DNA from: a virus
Length of the DNA stretch: 64,000 nucleotides
IMG/VR virus record: IMGVR_UViG_3300037054_000079
Coordinates: 1-64,000 of that record
Strand: one strand, 5' to 3'
The position numbers were made by a program, and so were the translations under genes. Of this stretch, positions 7,862-16,127 are shown piece by piece. The notes under the pieces were generated by a model. That model worked only from the letters and a program-made list of their open reading frames with translations, did not search any database and had not been told where the DNA came from. Numbering within the stretch: position 1 is the stretch's first letter; each line of letters begins with the position of its first letter.

Positions 7862-9511
7862 TTAATACTTCTTGTTAGCCGAAGCACCTTTCGGTCCTAA
7901 TTTTCTTTTTAGCGGAACCGGCGAGCCGCGCACGTGCGGCGTGACCGGGACGTTCGCGTTCGGCGGGATCATCGGCGCAGTTGGGTTCGGCGGTGCCTGA
8001 GTTGGATCGCCGGGATCGTCGCCGCTGCCTTCCGTATCAAGGAACGACTCGTCAGTTACCGTTTGCTGCGGCCCGACCATTGAGCCAATCAGTGTCTCCG
8101 CCTCGTCCTCGATCTGTTTGGTCTCTTGATCGAAGTCCATTTCGGTCATGTCGTTGAGCCGCATCATGCGGTGCATCGACTTGAGCGACAACGGCAGACC
8201 AAGTTGCTTGGCTTGCATGAAGGCGAGCAGCGCGGCTCCGGCGACGTTGGTGTCGGCGAAGTCGGTCGTCGGCTCTACACTCACTTCGTCCGGGTCCTCA
8301 CCGACCCACTGTGCGGCGTATTTGAGCGCCTGTTCCAAACCCGCTCCCGCCGTTTGCGCGGTTGCCGAGATCGTGGTCGTGCGCGCCGCGACGCGGATAC
8401 GCAATGCCTCGCCACTTTCGCCGCGCGCATTGCCCACATCCATAAACGAGACGCCGAACGACGCGGCTATATCCGAGTCATTCTTGAGAGATTGACGCAT
8501 TTCGCCAAGCCCCGTCGCTGAGACGCCGATGTATTTGGCGTCGCCGCCGATCTTGACTGAGATCAAGCCCTTGTTGCCGACGCGCAAGTCCGTCCCGTCA
8601 TCGCTTGGGTTCGCGCCGACGAGGACAAGAGTTTGCTGGCCCTGCATGTAGAGGGTCTGCCGATAGTCCGCCTCGCCGCGATAGATCGCGAGTGCGAGGT
8701 TGCTCAGCCCGAGCAGCGGGGGGACTTCCGGCTCAGGTACAAGGTCGTTCGCTCCGATGAAGACGAACGGGATATCTTGAAGCGTGGTGCCACCAATCTG
8801 CGGAACGATAAAATCGTTCGGGACTGGCATTGACATATCGTTGACTTTGACGCAGATCGAGAACTGATCGGTCGGCTCAGGGCGCGTCCATCCGCTTTCC
8901 AGTGCGTCAGGAATGCCACGAGACAAGACGCGATGCTTGCGCTCAGTGACCCATGTAAAGCCTTCACGGCGAAAGCCGCTCTCGTCGAGCACGACGAGAT
9001 CGAGCATGTTGCGCCCCTCGTTGAGCTTACCGGCGTCCCAATTGATGATGCGCTGCGGATTGTAGAATGAGATGTACGGCGTCGCCTGATCCACGTCCGC
9101 GCCAGTCGGCACGTCCACGAGCAAACCGCAGCGGCCATAGGTGAGTTGCGCCTCGTTGATCCGGCGCAACAGCATTTGCAGACCCTCGCCTTGAATTGTC
9201 GCCTTGTTCATCATACTGGCGAGCTTCGGCGGCAGCGTAATCGTGGCGGGCTTCATGTGCATGATGCCGACCATGGCTTTCACGGCATCACGGACGCAAT
9301 CGTGAAAGACAGCGCGCGTCAAGTATGCGTCGTAATCTTTCCAGCCCGGAGCCATCGAGGATGTCATACCATCACTCACCATCGCTTCGGTCGCGGGCAG
9401 ATATGTGATACGCTTCTTCTTGACCTCGCGCTCACCGGCATAGGTATCCGCCATTTGCAGCCAACTTCCGACTTGCTCAACGTAATTTGGGTGCTTATCG
9501 TCAAGACTCAA
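7862..9511 (-). CDS. Portal protein (DUF4055-like)
   Basis: About 550 residues. The start LDDKHPNYVEQVGSWLQMAD followed by AGEREVKKK.TYLP matches the N-terminus of DUF4055 portal proteins, and the order TerL, portal, ART/MuF supports it. Portals form the dodecameric DNA-entry ring. I prefer the TTG at 9511, which has GGGAGG five bases upstream. The longer GTG start at 9538 lacks a good site and lies inside the HNH copy B gene. The chosen start overlaps the HNH stop by 11 bases. Confidence 0.85.
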   Translation of the reverse strand: MSLDDKHPNYVEQVGSWLQMADTYAGEREVKKKRITYLPATEAMVSDGMTSSMAPGWKDYDAYLTRAVFHDCVRDAVKAMVGIMHMKPATITLPPKLASMMNKATIQGEGLQMLLRRINEAQLTYGRCGLLVDVPTGADVDQATPYISFYNPQRIINWDAGKLNEGRNMLDLVVLDESGFRREGFTWVTERKHRVLSRGIPDALESGWTRPEPTDQFSICVKVNDMSMPVPNDFIVPQIGGTTLQDIPFVFIGANDLVPEPEVPPLLGLSNLALAIYRGEADYRQTLYMQGQQTLVLVGANPSDDGTDLRVGNKGLISVKIGGDAKYIGVSATGLGEMRQSLKNDSDIAASFGVSFMDVGNARGESGEALRIRVAARTTTISATAQTAGAGLEQALKYAAQWVGEDPDEVSVEPTTDFADTNVAGAALLAFMQAKQLGLPLSLKSMHRMMRLNDMTEMDFDQETKQIEDEAETLIGSMVGPQQTVTDESFLDTEGSGDDPGDPTQAPPNPTAPMIPPNANVPVTPHVRGSPVPLKRKLGPKGASANKKY

Positions 9512-10034
9512 TTTGGCCTCCCACTGGATTTGCAACACGCTTCATCCACGAAGCGATTGCTTCATGTTCATCAGCGGTGCCGTCACTCTTTAGCTGGTTC
9601 GCGCGCCAACTCACGATGAAAACATTTCCTTTGACGTAACCCCGCGAGTTATCTTTCCGGTCAAGGGACGCCAAACTATATCGGGCCGCATCACGCGGGT
9701 CCCATCCTAACCTAGTCTCATAGACCAACCTCAATCCTAGAATTGGACAGTAGACAGGAAGCGGCAACAAATCCGCTTCTTGAAGATTGAACTCAAGTCT
9801 GCGCTTCTTCGCACTTTTCCGTGCAGTCGTGAGAAGTCTTTGAAGCGGCGGCCTTCCGTGATACCAAGCATCAAATTCTGCTTTGTGGCGCTCAGGATTT
9901 TCATTGCGACGTTTCGCACACCAATCAATGTTCTTTTGGTGGCTGTGCGGACTAGCATCATACCGCGCTCTCGTAGCGCGCCCCTTCGGCGTTACCGCGT
10001 AGATAGCTTGCCGTTCTGTGTGAGTCATCGACAT
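9501..10034 (-). CDS. HNH endonuclease, dispersed family copy B
   Basis: 177 residues. Same layout as copies A and D: basic N-terminus, RKSAKKRRLEFNLQEADLLP, CPILGLRLVY box and SLDRKDNSRGYVKGNVF. Inserted between large terminase and portal. Its last codons (GTG GGA GGC, residues VGG) also form the ribosome binding site of the portal gene. Start ATG at 10034 or 10028. Confidence 0.85.
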   Translation of the reverse strand: MSMTHTERQAIYAVTPKGRATRARYDASPHSHQKNIDWCAKRRNENPERHKAEFDAWYHGRPPLQRLLTTARKSAKKRRLEFNLQEADLLPLPVYCPILGLRLVYETRLGWDPRDAARYSLASLDRKDNSRGYVKGNVFIVSWRANQLKSDGTADEHEAIASWMKRVANPVGGQIES

Positions 10035-10049
10035 CCCAAGTTCACTCCA

Positions 10050-12437
10050 TTAAATGTGTCGGCTTATGACGCCGCGCGACTCATACCGAAGTCTATACCG
10101 AGTCATGTCGCCGCAGTTGCGGACAAGAATGCCACCCTCAACTGAGAAGGTGTGATTTGTGGGGACTGTCAAGCAATAGACATCGCGTCTATCTAGCAAG
10201 TTTTCGACGCCGACGCAAGTCACGCGCCTTGCATCGCCCGCTACAGAACTTTGCATCGTTTCGGCGCATATAAGACGCCTTGAAATATTCTCCGCACTCT
10301 TTGCAATGTAGCCCGACGCGCTTCTCAGCAACCGCCCGAACATGCTTTTCGTAATTATCGGAGTGCCATTTGCGTCCTTGCTTTGACGCATGCCATGCGG
10401 CGGCAGCGACTCGCGCGCGACCGAGATATTTCCTACCGCGCTCACCAAACTCTTTTCCGTGGTAGTGAACTCCAAAATGCTCTTTAACGGTAAGGCATTC
10501 AAGCTCAGTGCTCTCGTTCCTGTCCCGAGTAAACCGATGATGGATATGATGCCCATCCGGCACAGGTCCGTTATGGTGCTCCCACACTTGGATATGAAGG
10601 CGAACGCCTTTTCGCTGGAAATATTTCCCGCAAAGATAGTATCGAACTCCGTCGAACTCTTGGATCGTGTGGCTGATAACGATTGGCTGCATAGGACTTC
10701 CTTTCCGAGAAGGTCCTTAGCGTAACACCATTCATCTAAATCCACAAGGTATTTTTCGTCCGGCGTGCAGACTATTGACTGACCGCCTGAAAAGGTTAAT
10801 CGCACGACTTGGGCCGCTTTTCGCGTGAGCCGGGCGTCTTGATATGACTCGATCCGACTGACCGAATGAACATCTCCCGACTGCGGCAACTGCTCAATCG
10901 GGACTTGACCGCTAGGCAAGTCAACAAGAGTCCCGGCGGCAAAGCAGTGGTCTTCCGCCTCAGTGTCCACATCGTCGATTTTTACTTCATCCCTTGGCAG
11001 CACCGGAACAGTTTGCAACCATTGCTCGCAATTGCTGCAAATAAACAGACCCGGTATTTCACGATATCCGTTCGGCGGTCGCTTCGTTGCCTTGAGCCAT
11101 CGCCGGAGTTGCTCCCATCCTTGCTCGCGTGAGTGCGGACCCTTGTCCGCAGGCTCCCACAGGATGCCTCGGTGGTGGACGCCGTTATACACTATTGGTT
11201 TGGCAAAGTCATTAGCAATGCACACCCCATTATTATCGTCGAAAATGCCGGTGTCTGCGGGACCGCGTTTGACCCGGTTACGCTTGCCGTCTTCTGCGCG
11301 CCAGCCCCACTCTACCTCACGTTTCACGATGCCTTTGGCGATATCCTCGACCAGCATCCGCGACCCCTCGTTACGCTGCCCGCGCCAACCGTACCACTCT
11401 TGAATGAGAAACAAGTCGCCCCGAACAGTGGCGCGAACGCTACTGTCCGGGAACGTCAAGTCAGTACCATCGCTCTCCGCGAACCATCCGACTGAGAACG
11501 GTTTCGATGAGCCATAGTCGAAGGCGCGAGTGATAGTCCAAGTCGGGGGGACTTCGAAAGGCGGAACGACAACAATTGATTTATACTCATACCAAATATC
11601 GTCGAACATGCCGCCCGCGACGATATCCCAATCGCCGTCGAGCCATGCGCGGCGCTCGCTCTCGTTGCGCGCGGCGGCGATAATCCGGTTCTTGTATTCC
11701 GGATCGGTATGCAGTAGCAGCTTGTTCTCGTCGAGATGGCCGTGCACGGCGCGGCGCGGCGGCTCGCTGTGGCCTTCCGAGTCAAGCGAACCTTCGATCA
11801 GCGGACCGATGATGTGGCCCGGCGGCACGGGCAAGCGGTAGCGCAGCTTGACCCAATTGTGCCCGACGCCATATGGATTGGTCGTGGCGCGGACTTTGAG
11901 GGGGATACCCGGCGCAGTTGAACGTAGACACGAGAACATGGACTTGAAGCACTTGTCGTCAGGCCATGTCGTTAATTCTTCCCACCCGATCCATGGATAG
12001 TTGTGACCGTGGTAGTTGCTGTATTGCGATGGCACTTCGAAGTGGCGGAAGTAGAGCCGCTCGCCCGTGGGAAACTCCCACTGATATTTCATTTCGTTGT
12101 AGAGCGCGCCGGGACAGAACCGCCTAAACCACTTCTTGCTTTTCTCGATCACGTCGCTCAACTGCGGATGCGTCTGCCGGAATAGGATGCCGCGCCATTC
12201 AGCGCCGTAGCCTTGCCCGACATGCTGATAGAAATCCATGAGCAGCGCGTCAGTCTTGCCGGGGCCGCGCGTGCCTTCGTATAGAACTTCGGTAGTTGAG
12301 AAAGAAAGAAATGCCGCTTGCGAGCCGGGCTGCGCGGCCCACGCCACTTGTATTAGTTTTCCATCGTCGCCAGTGATGAATGGAACGTATTCATTGCCCA
12401 CAAGTTTGAACTTTTTTACAGTCGGGAACTTAGACAT
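10050..12437 (-). CDS. Terminase large subunit containing an intein
   Basis: 795-residue precursor. Exteins (1-497 and 775-795) give a 518-residue terminase: Walker A EGTRGPGKT (~54-62), an IGWEEL Walker B-like segment, then nuclease-domain acidic motifs AFDYG and PADTGIFDD. It packages DNA through the portal. An intein interrupts the nuclease half between AEDH and CGDMTRYRLRY. GIY-YIG and HNH genes flank it on both sides. The ATG at 12437 overlaps the GIY-YIG stop. The C-extein is only 21 residues. Confidence 0.93.
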   Translation of the reverse strand: MSKFPTVKKFKLVGNEYVPFITGDDGKLIQVAWAAQPGSQAAFLSFSTTEVLYEGTRGPGKTDALLMDFYQHVGQGYGAEWRGILFRQTHPQLSDVIEKSKKWFRRFCPGALYNEMKYQWEFPTGERLYFRHFEVPSQYSNYHGHNYPWIGWEELTTWPDDKCFKSMFSCLRSTAPGIPLKVRATTNPYGVGHNWVKLRYRLPVPPGHIIGPLIEGSLDSEGHSEPPRRAVHGHLDENKLLLHTDPEYKNRIIAAARNESERRAWLDGDWDIVAGGMFDDIWYEYKSIVVVPPFEVPPTWTITRAFDYGSSKPFSVGWFAESDGTDLTFPDSSVRATVRGDLFLIQEWYGWRGQRNEGSRMLVEDIAKGIVKREVEWGWRAEDGKRNRVKRGPADTGIFDDNNGVCIANDFAKPIVYNGVHHRGILWEPADKGPHSREQGWEQLRRWLKATKRPPNGYREIPGLFICSNCEQWLQTVPVLPRDEVKIDDVDTEAEDHCFAAGTLVDLPSGQVPIEQLPQSGDVHSVSRIESYQDARLTRKAAQVVRLTFSGGQSIVCTPDEKYLVDLDEWCYAKDLLGKEVLCSQSLSATRSKSSTEFDTIFAGNISSEKAFAFISKCGSTITDLCRMGIISIIGLLGTGTRALSLNALPLKSILEFTTTEKSLVSAVGNISVARESLPPHGMRQSKDANGTPIITKSMFGRLLRSASGYIAKSAENISRRLICAETMQSSVAGDARRVTCVGVENLLDRRDVYCLTVPTNHTFSVEGGILVRNCGDMTRYRLRYESRGVISRHI
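10116..10946 (-). mobile_element. Intein in the terminase large subunit
   Basis: 277 residues from Cys (10946) to Asn (10116). Block A is CFAAGTLVDLPSG, block B is VRLTFSGGQSIVCTPDE, block F is RRDVYCLTVPTNHTFSVEGG and block G is ILVRN followed by extein Cys. Two deviations from the canonical Hint fold residues are visible: Glu replaces the usual block B His (TPDE instead of TxxH) and Arg replaces the penultimate His. The middle of the intein has no recognisable endonuclease in frame; an HNH gene is encoded there in another frame. Confidence 0.88.
10189..10692 (-). CDS. HNH homing endonuclease nested out of frame in the terminase intein
   Basis: 167 residues, entirely inside the intein-coding DNA but in a different frame. 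It has its own ATG at 10692 behind AAGGAAG. Motifs: HIQVWEHHNGPVPDGHHIHH (HNH core with paired His, ~33-52), then a C-terminal zinc-knuckle CKECGEYF...FCSGRCKARDLRRRRK. This matches phage HNH endonucleases with a WExxNGPVPxGxxIHH core. The overlapping intein frame stays open across all 168 codons. The gene probably drives homing of the intein. Confidence 0.88.
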   Translation of the reverse strand: MQPIVISHTIQEFDGVRYYLCGKYFQRKGVRLHIQVWEHHNGPVPDGHHIHHRFTRDRNESTELECLTVKEHFGVHYHGKEFGERGRKYLGRARVAAAAWHASKQGRKWHSDNYEKHVRAVAEKRVGLHCKECGEYFKASYMRRNDAKFCSGRCKARDLRRRRKLAR

Positions 12438-13302
12438 GCGCGCTATCCCCGGACTTCCTGTGAAAGAGTTTAAGTGATGCGGATATCTTTTCCCGAGTCT
12501 CCCCTGAAATAAACTTACCCTTCTGCGCCTTCGACATATTTATGAGCGCGCCGGGCGTCGCTTTTCGTCCGGTATTGGCGTCAGATATTTTTGCACAGTG
12601 TTCTTCGGAGAGGGGCACGCCACGACGAAGATCAGCCGACAGCTTAATCAACTGCGACATATCCCGCCCGATCCCCGTTCCTTTCGCTTTATGAGTGGCA
12701 GATATTTTTTCGTTGGTCTCTATTGAGTGCGATCCGAGAACCCGCCCCTTGTTAGCCGTGCCAATCTTTGCTTTGGTCTCCGCTGAATGTTTATACCCGC
12801 GCGCCTTCCGAGTTGCGACTATTTTTGCAGTGTGTTCGGGCGTGTGCTTCTCGCCAAGTCTTGCCGCCGACATTCTTGCGCGCTGCTCAGGGGTGAGCTT
12901 CTTTCCATTTCTGCGACGCGCCGCCACCCGGTTAGCAATATGCTCAAGAGATTGCTTTCGTCCCTTGTGAGTTTTACTAGCCGCTGCTGCCAACTTCACA
13001 CGAGTTGATGGCAATGGATCGCGACCGCCGCTGCCACCCGCCGCTAGATTGTATCCGTTGGGCCATCGCGTGTTGAATGCCTCAATGGCTTGTTCCTCAA
13101 GCTCATAGATATATTCGTGACTACCACACGCGAGTACGCGGAAGCTCGCGGCGTCGCGGCCATAGTGCCGGATCGCATCGCCAATCTTTGATGCAGTTAT
13201 AGGGTGATGACCCCATCGGTCCCGCACATTTTTTGAGACGCCGATATACGACTTCTCACCAACCGTGATACTGTATAAGTAGTGGGGTTTTGACGTTTCC
13301 AT
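12430..13302 (-). CDS. GIY-YIG homing endonuclease with NUMOD3-type repeats
   Basis: 290 residues. The N-terminal GIY-YIG nuclease domain (YLYSITVGEKSYIGVSKN, ~8-25; WGHHP; Glu near ELEEQAIEAF; WPNGYNLAAGG) is followed by five or six helix-turn DNA-binding repeats of NUMOD3 type (for example HTPEHTAKIVATRKARG, HSAETKAKIGTANKGR). Such enzymes make site-specific breaks for homing. It sits between small and large terminase, overlapping TerL by eight bases and TerS by one (TGATG). Confidence 0.92.
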   Translation of the reverse strand: METSKPHYLYSITVGEKSYIGVSKNVRDRWGHHPITASKIGDAIRHYGRDAASFRVLACGSHEYIYELEEQAIEAFNTRWPNGYNLAAGGSGGRDPLPSTRVKLAAAASKTHKGRKQSLEHIANRVAARRRNGKKLTPEQRARMSAARLGEKHTPEHTAKIVATRKARGYKHSAETKAKIGTANKGRVLGSHSIETNEKISATHKAKGTGIGRDMSQLIKLSADLRRGVPLSEEHCAKISDANTGRKATPGALINMSKAQKGKFISGETREKISASLKLFHRKSGDSAHV

Positions 13303-13997
13303 CAGTCAAGCTCTAGCATTGCTTTATCCACCGCGTCAACAGTGTCGTCAGTAACGTCCTCGAACTCCACATCCTGAATTTCCTGCGTCCCACCAAATTC
13401 CTGTTCGAGTTCTGCCTCGGTCTTTTTGACGCCGACCACGAGCACGCCGCCGCTGTGTACCATGTCAACCGATGTGTGATCGCCGTACACGTTTCGGCGG
13501 CGCGTCTTCAAAATGAAGCGCATCATGTCCGGGTCTTGTTCGATGATGGTCTGTGGGATTGGTGCGCCGTTCTCGTCGCGCAAATACGCATCCATGCCTT
13601 CCAAGCCAAGATCAAGCTTGGTCTGATCGAACTTGTAAATCACGCCGTATTTGTTCGTGAGGGGCTTCGGCTGGCCAACAGCAAGACGGTGCGCAGCACG
13701 CTCAACTTTGTCGATGCCGTCTTCGAGCGCGTGTGCCCATGCCACATGGAACCGCGCCGTGATATCATTGCCGTGCTCGTCTTCGCCCACGACCACATCG
13801 AAACCATCGCCGACCTTACCTTTCTCGCTTTTCCCGAGATAGTATACCAGCGACGACCGCGAGATCGCGGCACGCCGACATACTTCGGCGATGACAGGCA
13901 TCTCGGTTACAAATTTGAGGATTGCTTGAAGGCGCTCAGGCGCATACTTGCGCACCAATAGCTGCCGATTTGCGGAACGAAAAATCTCTCGGGACAT
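13302..13997 (-). CDS. Putative terminase small subunit
   Basis: 231 residues with an N-terminal helix-turn-helix (about 20-55, PVIAEVCRRAAISRSSLVYYL) and an acidic C-terminal tail (EDVTDDTVDAVDKAMLELD). This layout and its position ahead of TerL fit a small terminase, the oligomer that recognises packaging sites. The start has AGGAGG upstream (14008 region). Homology is not obvious by eye beyond the HTH, so the call rests partly on synteny. Confidence 0.65.
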   Translation of the reverse strand: MSREIFRSANRQLLVRKYAPERLQAILKFVTEMPVIAEVCRRAAISRSSLVYYLGKSEKGKVGDGFDVVVGEDEHGNDITARFHVAWAHALEDGIDKVERAAHRLAVGQPKPLTNKYGVIYKFDQTKLDLGLEGMDAYLRDENGAPIPQTIIEQDPDMMRFILKTRRRNVYGDHTSVDMVHSGGVLVVGVKKTEAELEQEFGGTQEIQDVEFEDVTDDTVDAVDKAMLELD

Positions 13998-14063
13998 CCC
14001 GACCTCCTATAGTTGCACAGGACCATTCCTATGAGCGGAGCCATCCCCGCGTGTAACCTTCGC

Positions 14064-14089
14064 ATTACACTAAGCCATCTTAGCGTAAT
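14064..14089 (-). promoter_or_regulatory. 11-bp hairpin upstream of the small terminase gene
   Basis: ATTACACTAAG, loop CCAT, CTTAGCGTAAT: 11-bp arms with one mismatch that is a G-U pair in minus-strand RNA. No U-run follows, so it looks more like an operator or mRNA-processing hairpin than a terminator. It lies in the 99-base gap between 13997 and 14097. Confidence 0.4.
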
Positions 14090-14096
14090 ACCCGTT

Positions 14097-14372
14097 TTAC
14101 TTTCCGAACGGGTGAGTCGGGTTCTGCCTTTTTAATGGCGACGCTGCCGGGTGAGTGCCGACCGACTGCACGCCCGCATGGGGCGCGACCGGAGGCCGGA
14201 ACTTGCTGCCCTTTGGCGGCGACGCCGCGAATTTCTGCGCGAGAGCATTGGGATTGAGCGGCGGCTGCGGGCCGCCCGGCTGAACCGCAGGCGCACCCAC
14301 GCTCATTGGCGTGGGTGCTCCGGCAGTTGTGCCCGCCGCGCTGGCATTTGCGATGTTGAGAGCGACTGCCAC
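14097..14372 (-). CDS. Pro/Ala-rich small protein of unknown function
   Basis: 91 residues, GTG start at 14372. Almost entirely Ala, Pro, Gly and Ser, with PGGPQPPLNPNALAQKF in the middle and a basic end. Probably disordered. It follows the DUF3309-like peptide by four bases, so is likely coupled. No family recognised. Confidence 0.55.
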   Translation of the reverse strand: MAVALNIANASAAGTTAGAPTPMSVGAPAVQPGGPQPPLNPNALAQKFAASPPKGSKFRPPVAPHAGVQSVGTHPAASPLKRQNPTHPFGK

Positions 14373-14376
14373 GTTA

Positions 14377-14517
14377 TCACCCGAGCAAGAGGAACAGGAT
14401 GACGATGACCACGAGCAAACTCAGGCCGCCGCCATAGTAGTGATACGGAGGACCGGCATAGTAGCCGCCGCCGCCGAAAAGAAGAACAAGCACGATCAAG
14501 AGAACAATTAAGCCCAT
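14377..14517 (-). CDS. DUF3309-like two-helix membrane peptide
   Basis: 46 residues: an N-terminal hydrophobic helix (MGLIVLLIVLVLLF), a Gly/Tyr-rich turn (GGGGYYAGPPYHYYGGG) and a second hydrophobic helix (LLVVIVILFLLLG). This is the layout of DUF3309 peptides, frequent in alphaproteobacteria and their phages. AGGAGG lies seven bases before the ATG. Function unknown. Confidence 0.75.
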   Translation of the reverse strand: MGLIVLLIVLVLLFGGGGYYAGPPYHYYGGGLSLLVVIVILFLLLG

Positions 14518-14539
14518 TCGAGCCTCCTACAGTTGTCGA

Positions 14540-14728
14540 TCATTTGATCTTTCGACGCGATTTATGTGTCCCTACTGATCTCCGTCCGGCGTGCATCCCC
14601 ATCACTGCTCGAATGATCCGGCTCTTTTTGGCTGTTATTTGTTGGCCGTATCCGGCAAAACGCTGCGGTACGATCACGTCCGAAACGGTCGTTGAAACAT
14701 TCGGGCCGGGGGCCGAGCCACCGTCCAT
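14540..14728 (-). CDS. Small basic protein of unknown function
   Basis: 62 residues, Gly/Pro N-terminus and strongly basic C-terminus ending HKSRRKIK. Lies one base downstream of the next gene upstream and in the same operon. No recognisable domain. Confidence 0.5.
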   Translation of the reverse strand: MDGGSAPGPNVSTTVSDVIVPQRFAGYGQQITAKKSRIIRAVMGMHAGRRSVGTHKSRRKIK

Positions 14729-14729
14729 A

Positions 14730-15032
14730 TCAAAGCTTCAATTCTGCCGGTCGAACCGGAGCGTCAAGAGTCGGACCCTTGGCTGCGCCCTTCATGCCAA
14801 ACGCGGTCGGCACATTCTTCGTGCTGACAGTGCGTGTCTGATCGGCGAATATGACTTTGGGATTTGGATCGAGCGAGACAGCCAACTCACTGCGCGTCGG
14901 GTTCTTGAGATCGGTGTCCGAGCTTGCGCCGGAGTAGCCATTTTCACCATAGCCAGTTTTTGTGTTGTCGCGGTTTGCCGGTTGAATGGCCGGGAAGTCC
15001 CGCATTTTTGAACCCACGATCAAGTCAGCCAT
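14730..15032 (-). CDS. Hypothetical protein
   Basis: 100 residues, soluble and polar, starting MADLIVGSKMRDFP with an AGAG site ahead of the ATG. No membrane segment or known motif. Position between terminase-side small genes and an HNH gene suggests a late minor virion protein; this is only a positional guess. Confidence 0.6.
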   Translation of the reverse strand: MADLIVGSKMRDFPAIQPANRDNTKTGYGENGYSGASSDTDLKNPTRSELAVSLDPNPKVIFADQTRTVSTKNVPTAFGMKGAAKGPTLDAPVRPAELKL

Positions 15033-15043
15033 GGCACTCTCCC

Positions 15044-15460
15044 CTATTCATCCGCGTGCAGCTTCTTATGACAGCTACGACAAAGCGGCTCACATCTCGC
15101 GATCTCTGTATCTACCCGCTCGATTGACTTTCCCTGAGCGACAAGAGATGAAACTCTATCATGCGGACGATTAGGGTGGTCCTCGTGGTGCCAATCAATC
15201 GGCTGTGCCCCACATCGGGTGCAATACGTTCGCGCCCGGATTTTCTTGACATGATCTTTTACGAGCTTTCTTGCGCGTACTCTATCAGGCCGTAACCACC
15301 GCTTTCGCTCCACTTCCTTTTTGCTCGTCGAGTCCGCTGCATAGCGATCTCGATCATACTGTCGAACTGTATCCGGAAACAGTTTCCGGCGTTCTCGCTG
15401 AGTGGCGGCACGGCGTATTCGAAAATCGTCCGCACTCTCGTTTCGTCGGGGACTTACCAT
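15044..15460 (-). CDS. HNH endonuclease
   Basis: 138 residues. Basic N-terminal half, then a classical zinc HNH: CTRCGAQPIDWHHEDHPNRP (~78-97) and CEPLCRSCHKKLHADE at the C-terminus. The paired Cys motifs hold zinc and the HH pair begins the beta-beta-alpha active site. Unlike copies A, B and D it belongs to the common McrA-like zinc HNH type. Inserted among small late genes. Confidence 0.9.
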   Translation of the reverse strand: MVSPRRNESADDFRIRRAATQRERRKLFPDTVRQYDRDRYAADSTSKKEVERKRWLRPDRVRARKLVKDHVKKIRARTYCTRCGAQPIDWHHEDHPNRPHDRVSSLVAQGKSIERVDTEIARCEPLCRSCHKKLHADE

Positions 15461-15492
15461 CCCCCTCTATTTATACCCTTCCCGTACCCAAG

Positions 15493-15870
15493 TCAATTCC
15501 GATATGGGCCGCGCGACGAACTGTCTACCGGAACTTGACCGTCCGACGAGCGCGGGTTAGCGTCACTCGCGGTCCGGAATAGTCCCGGCTGTAATCCCGG
15601 ATGGATCGGGACATTCCGAGAGCCATCCGGCGCTTCATCTTCTAGCCCGGCGTGCATCGAGAGTGACGCTCGAACCGGGTCAATCTGGCCGCCCGGCGGG
15701 ATGTTCGCGATTTGCGCGCCCTTCGAGCTTGACCACTGAGAGTTACCGCCGACGAACGCTGTCTGTCCGCCCGGTGCGGTGCCGCCGAAATTGGTTACAT
15801 CCGACTCTTGCTGTTGCGTCGGACGAGTGCTATCGAGACCCGAGTAGCCCGTTCCTCGTTGCTTTATCAT
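15493..15870 (-). CDS. Hypothetical protein
   Basis: 125 residues, Gly/Ser/Gln-rich and probably disordered. It contains NVPIHPGLQPG, a motif loosely repeated in the next gene (NVPLHPAQVPSEG). Shares a four-base overlap with that neighbour. Function unknown. Confidence 0.6.
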   Translation of the reverse strand: MIKQRGTGYSGLDSTRPTQQQESDVTNFGGTAPGGQTAFVGGNSQWSSSKGAQIANIPPGGQIDPVRASLSMHAGLEDEAPDGSRNVPIHPGLQPGLFRTASDANPRSSDGQVPVDSSSRGPYRN

Positions 15871-16127
15871 GTGCCGAACCCCCTACCCGTAGGGTCTCGA
15901 ACTGATCCGTCCCCTTCCGTCTCGTTGGTATCAGTGCCTTCGGAGGGAACCTGAGCCGGGTGCAGCGGGACATTCCTGTCACCGTTTGCAACCTGCTTTG
16001 CGTTGTCGGCGAGACCGTTGTGCATGGTGGCCGCAGCGGTCTCCGGCGCTATTGCGTCAAAGCCCGGAGCGAGATTAGCCTCGGCTCCGAGCGTATCTTG
16101 TCGCGCGCCATGGAAGGCGCGAGTCAT
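15867..16127 (-). CDS. Hypothetical protein
   Basis: 86 residues, acidic, containing GDRNVPLHPAQVPSEG. Its C-terminus overlaps the next gene by four bases. No family recognised; the NVPxHP motif links it to 15493-15870. Confidence 0.6.
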   Translation of the reverse strand: MTRAFHGARQDTLGAEANLAPGFDAIAPETAAATMHNGLADNAKQVANGDRNVPLHPAQVPSEGTDTNETEGDGSVRDPTGRGFGT

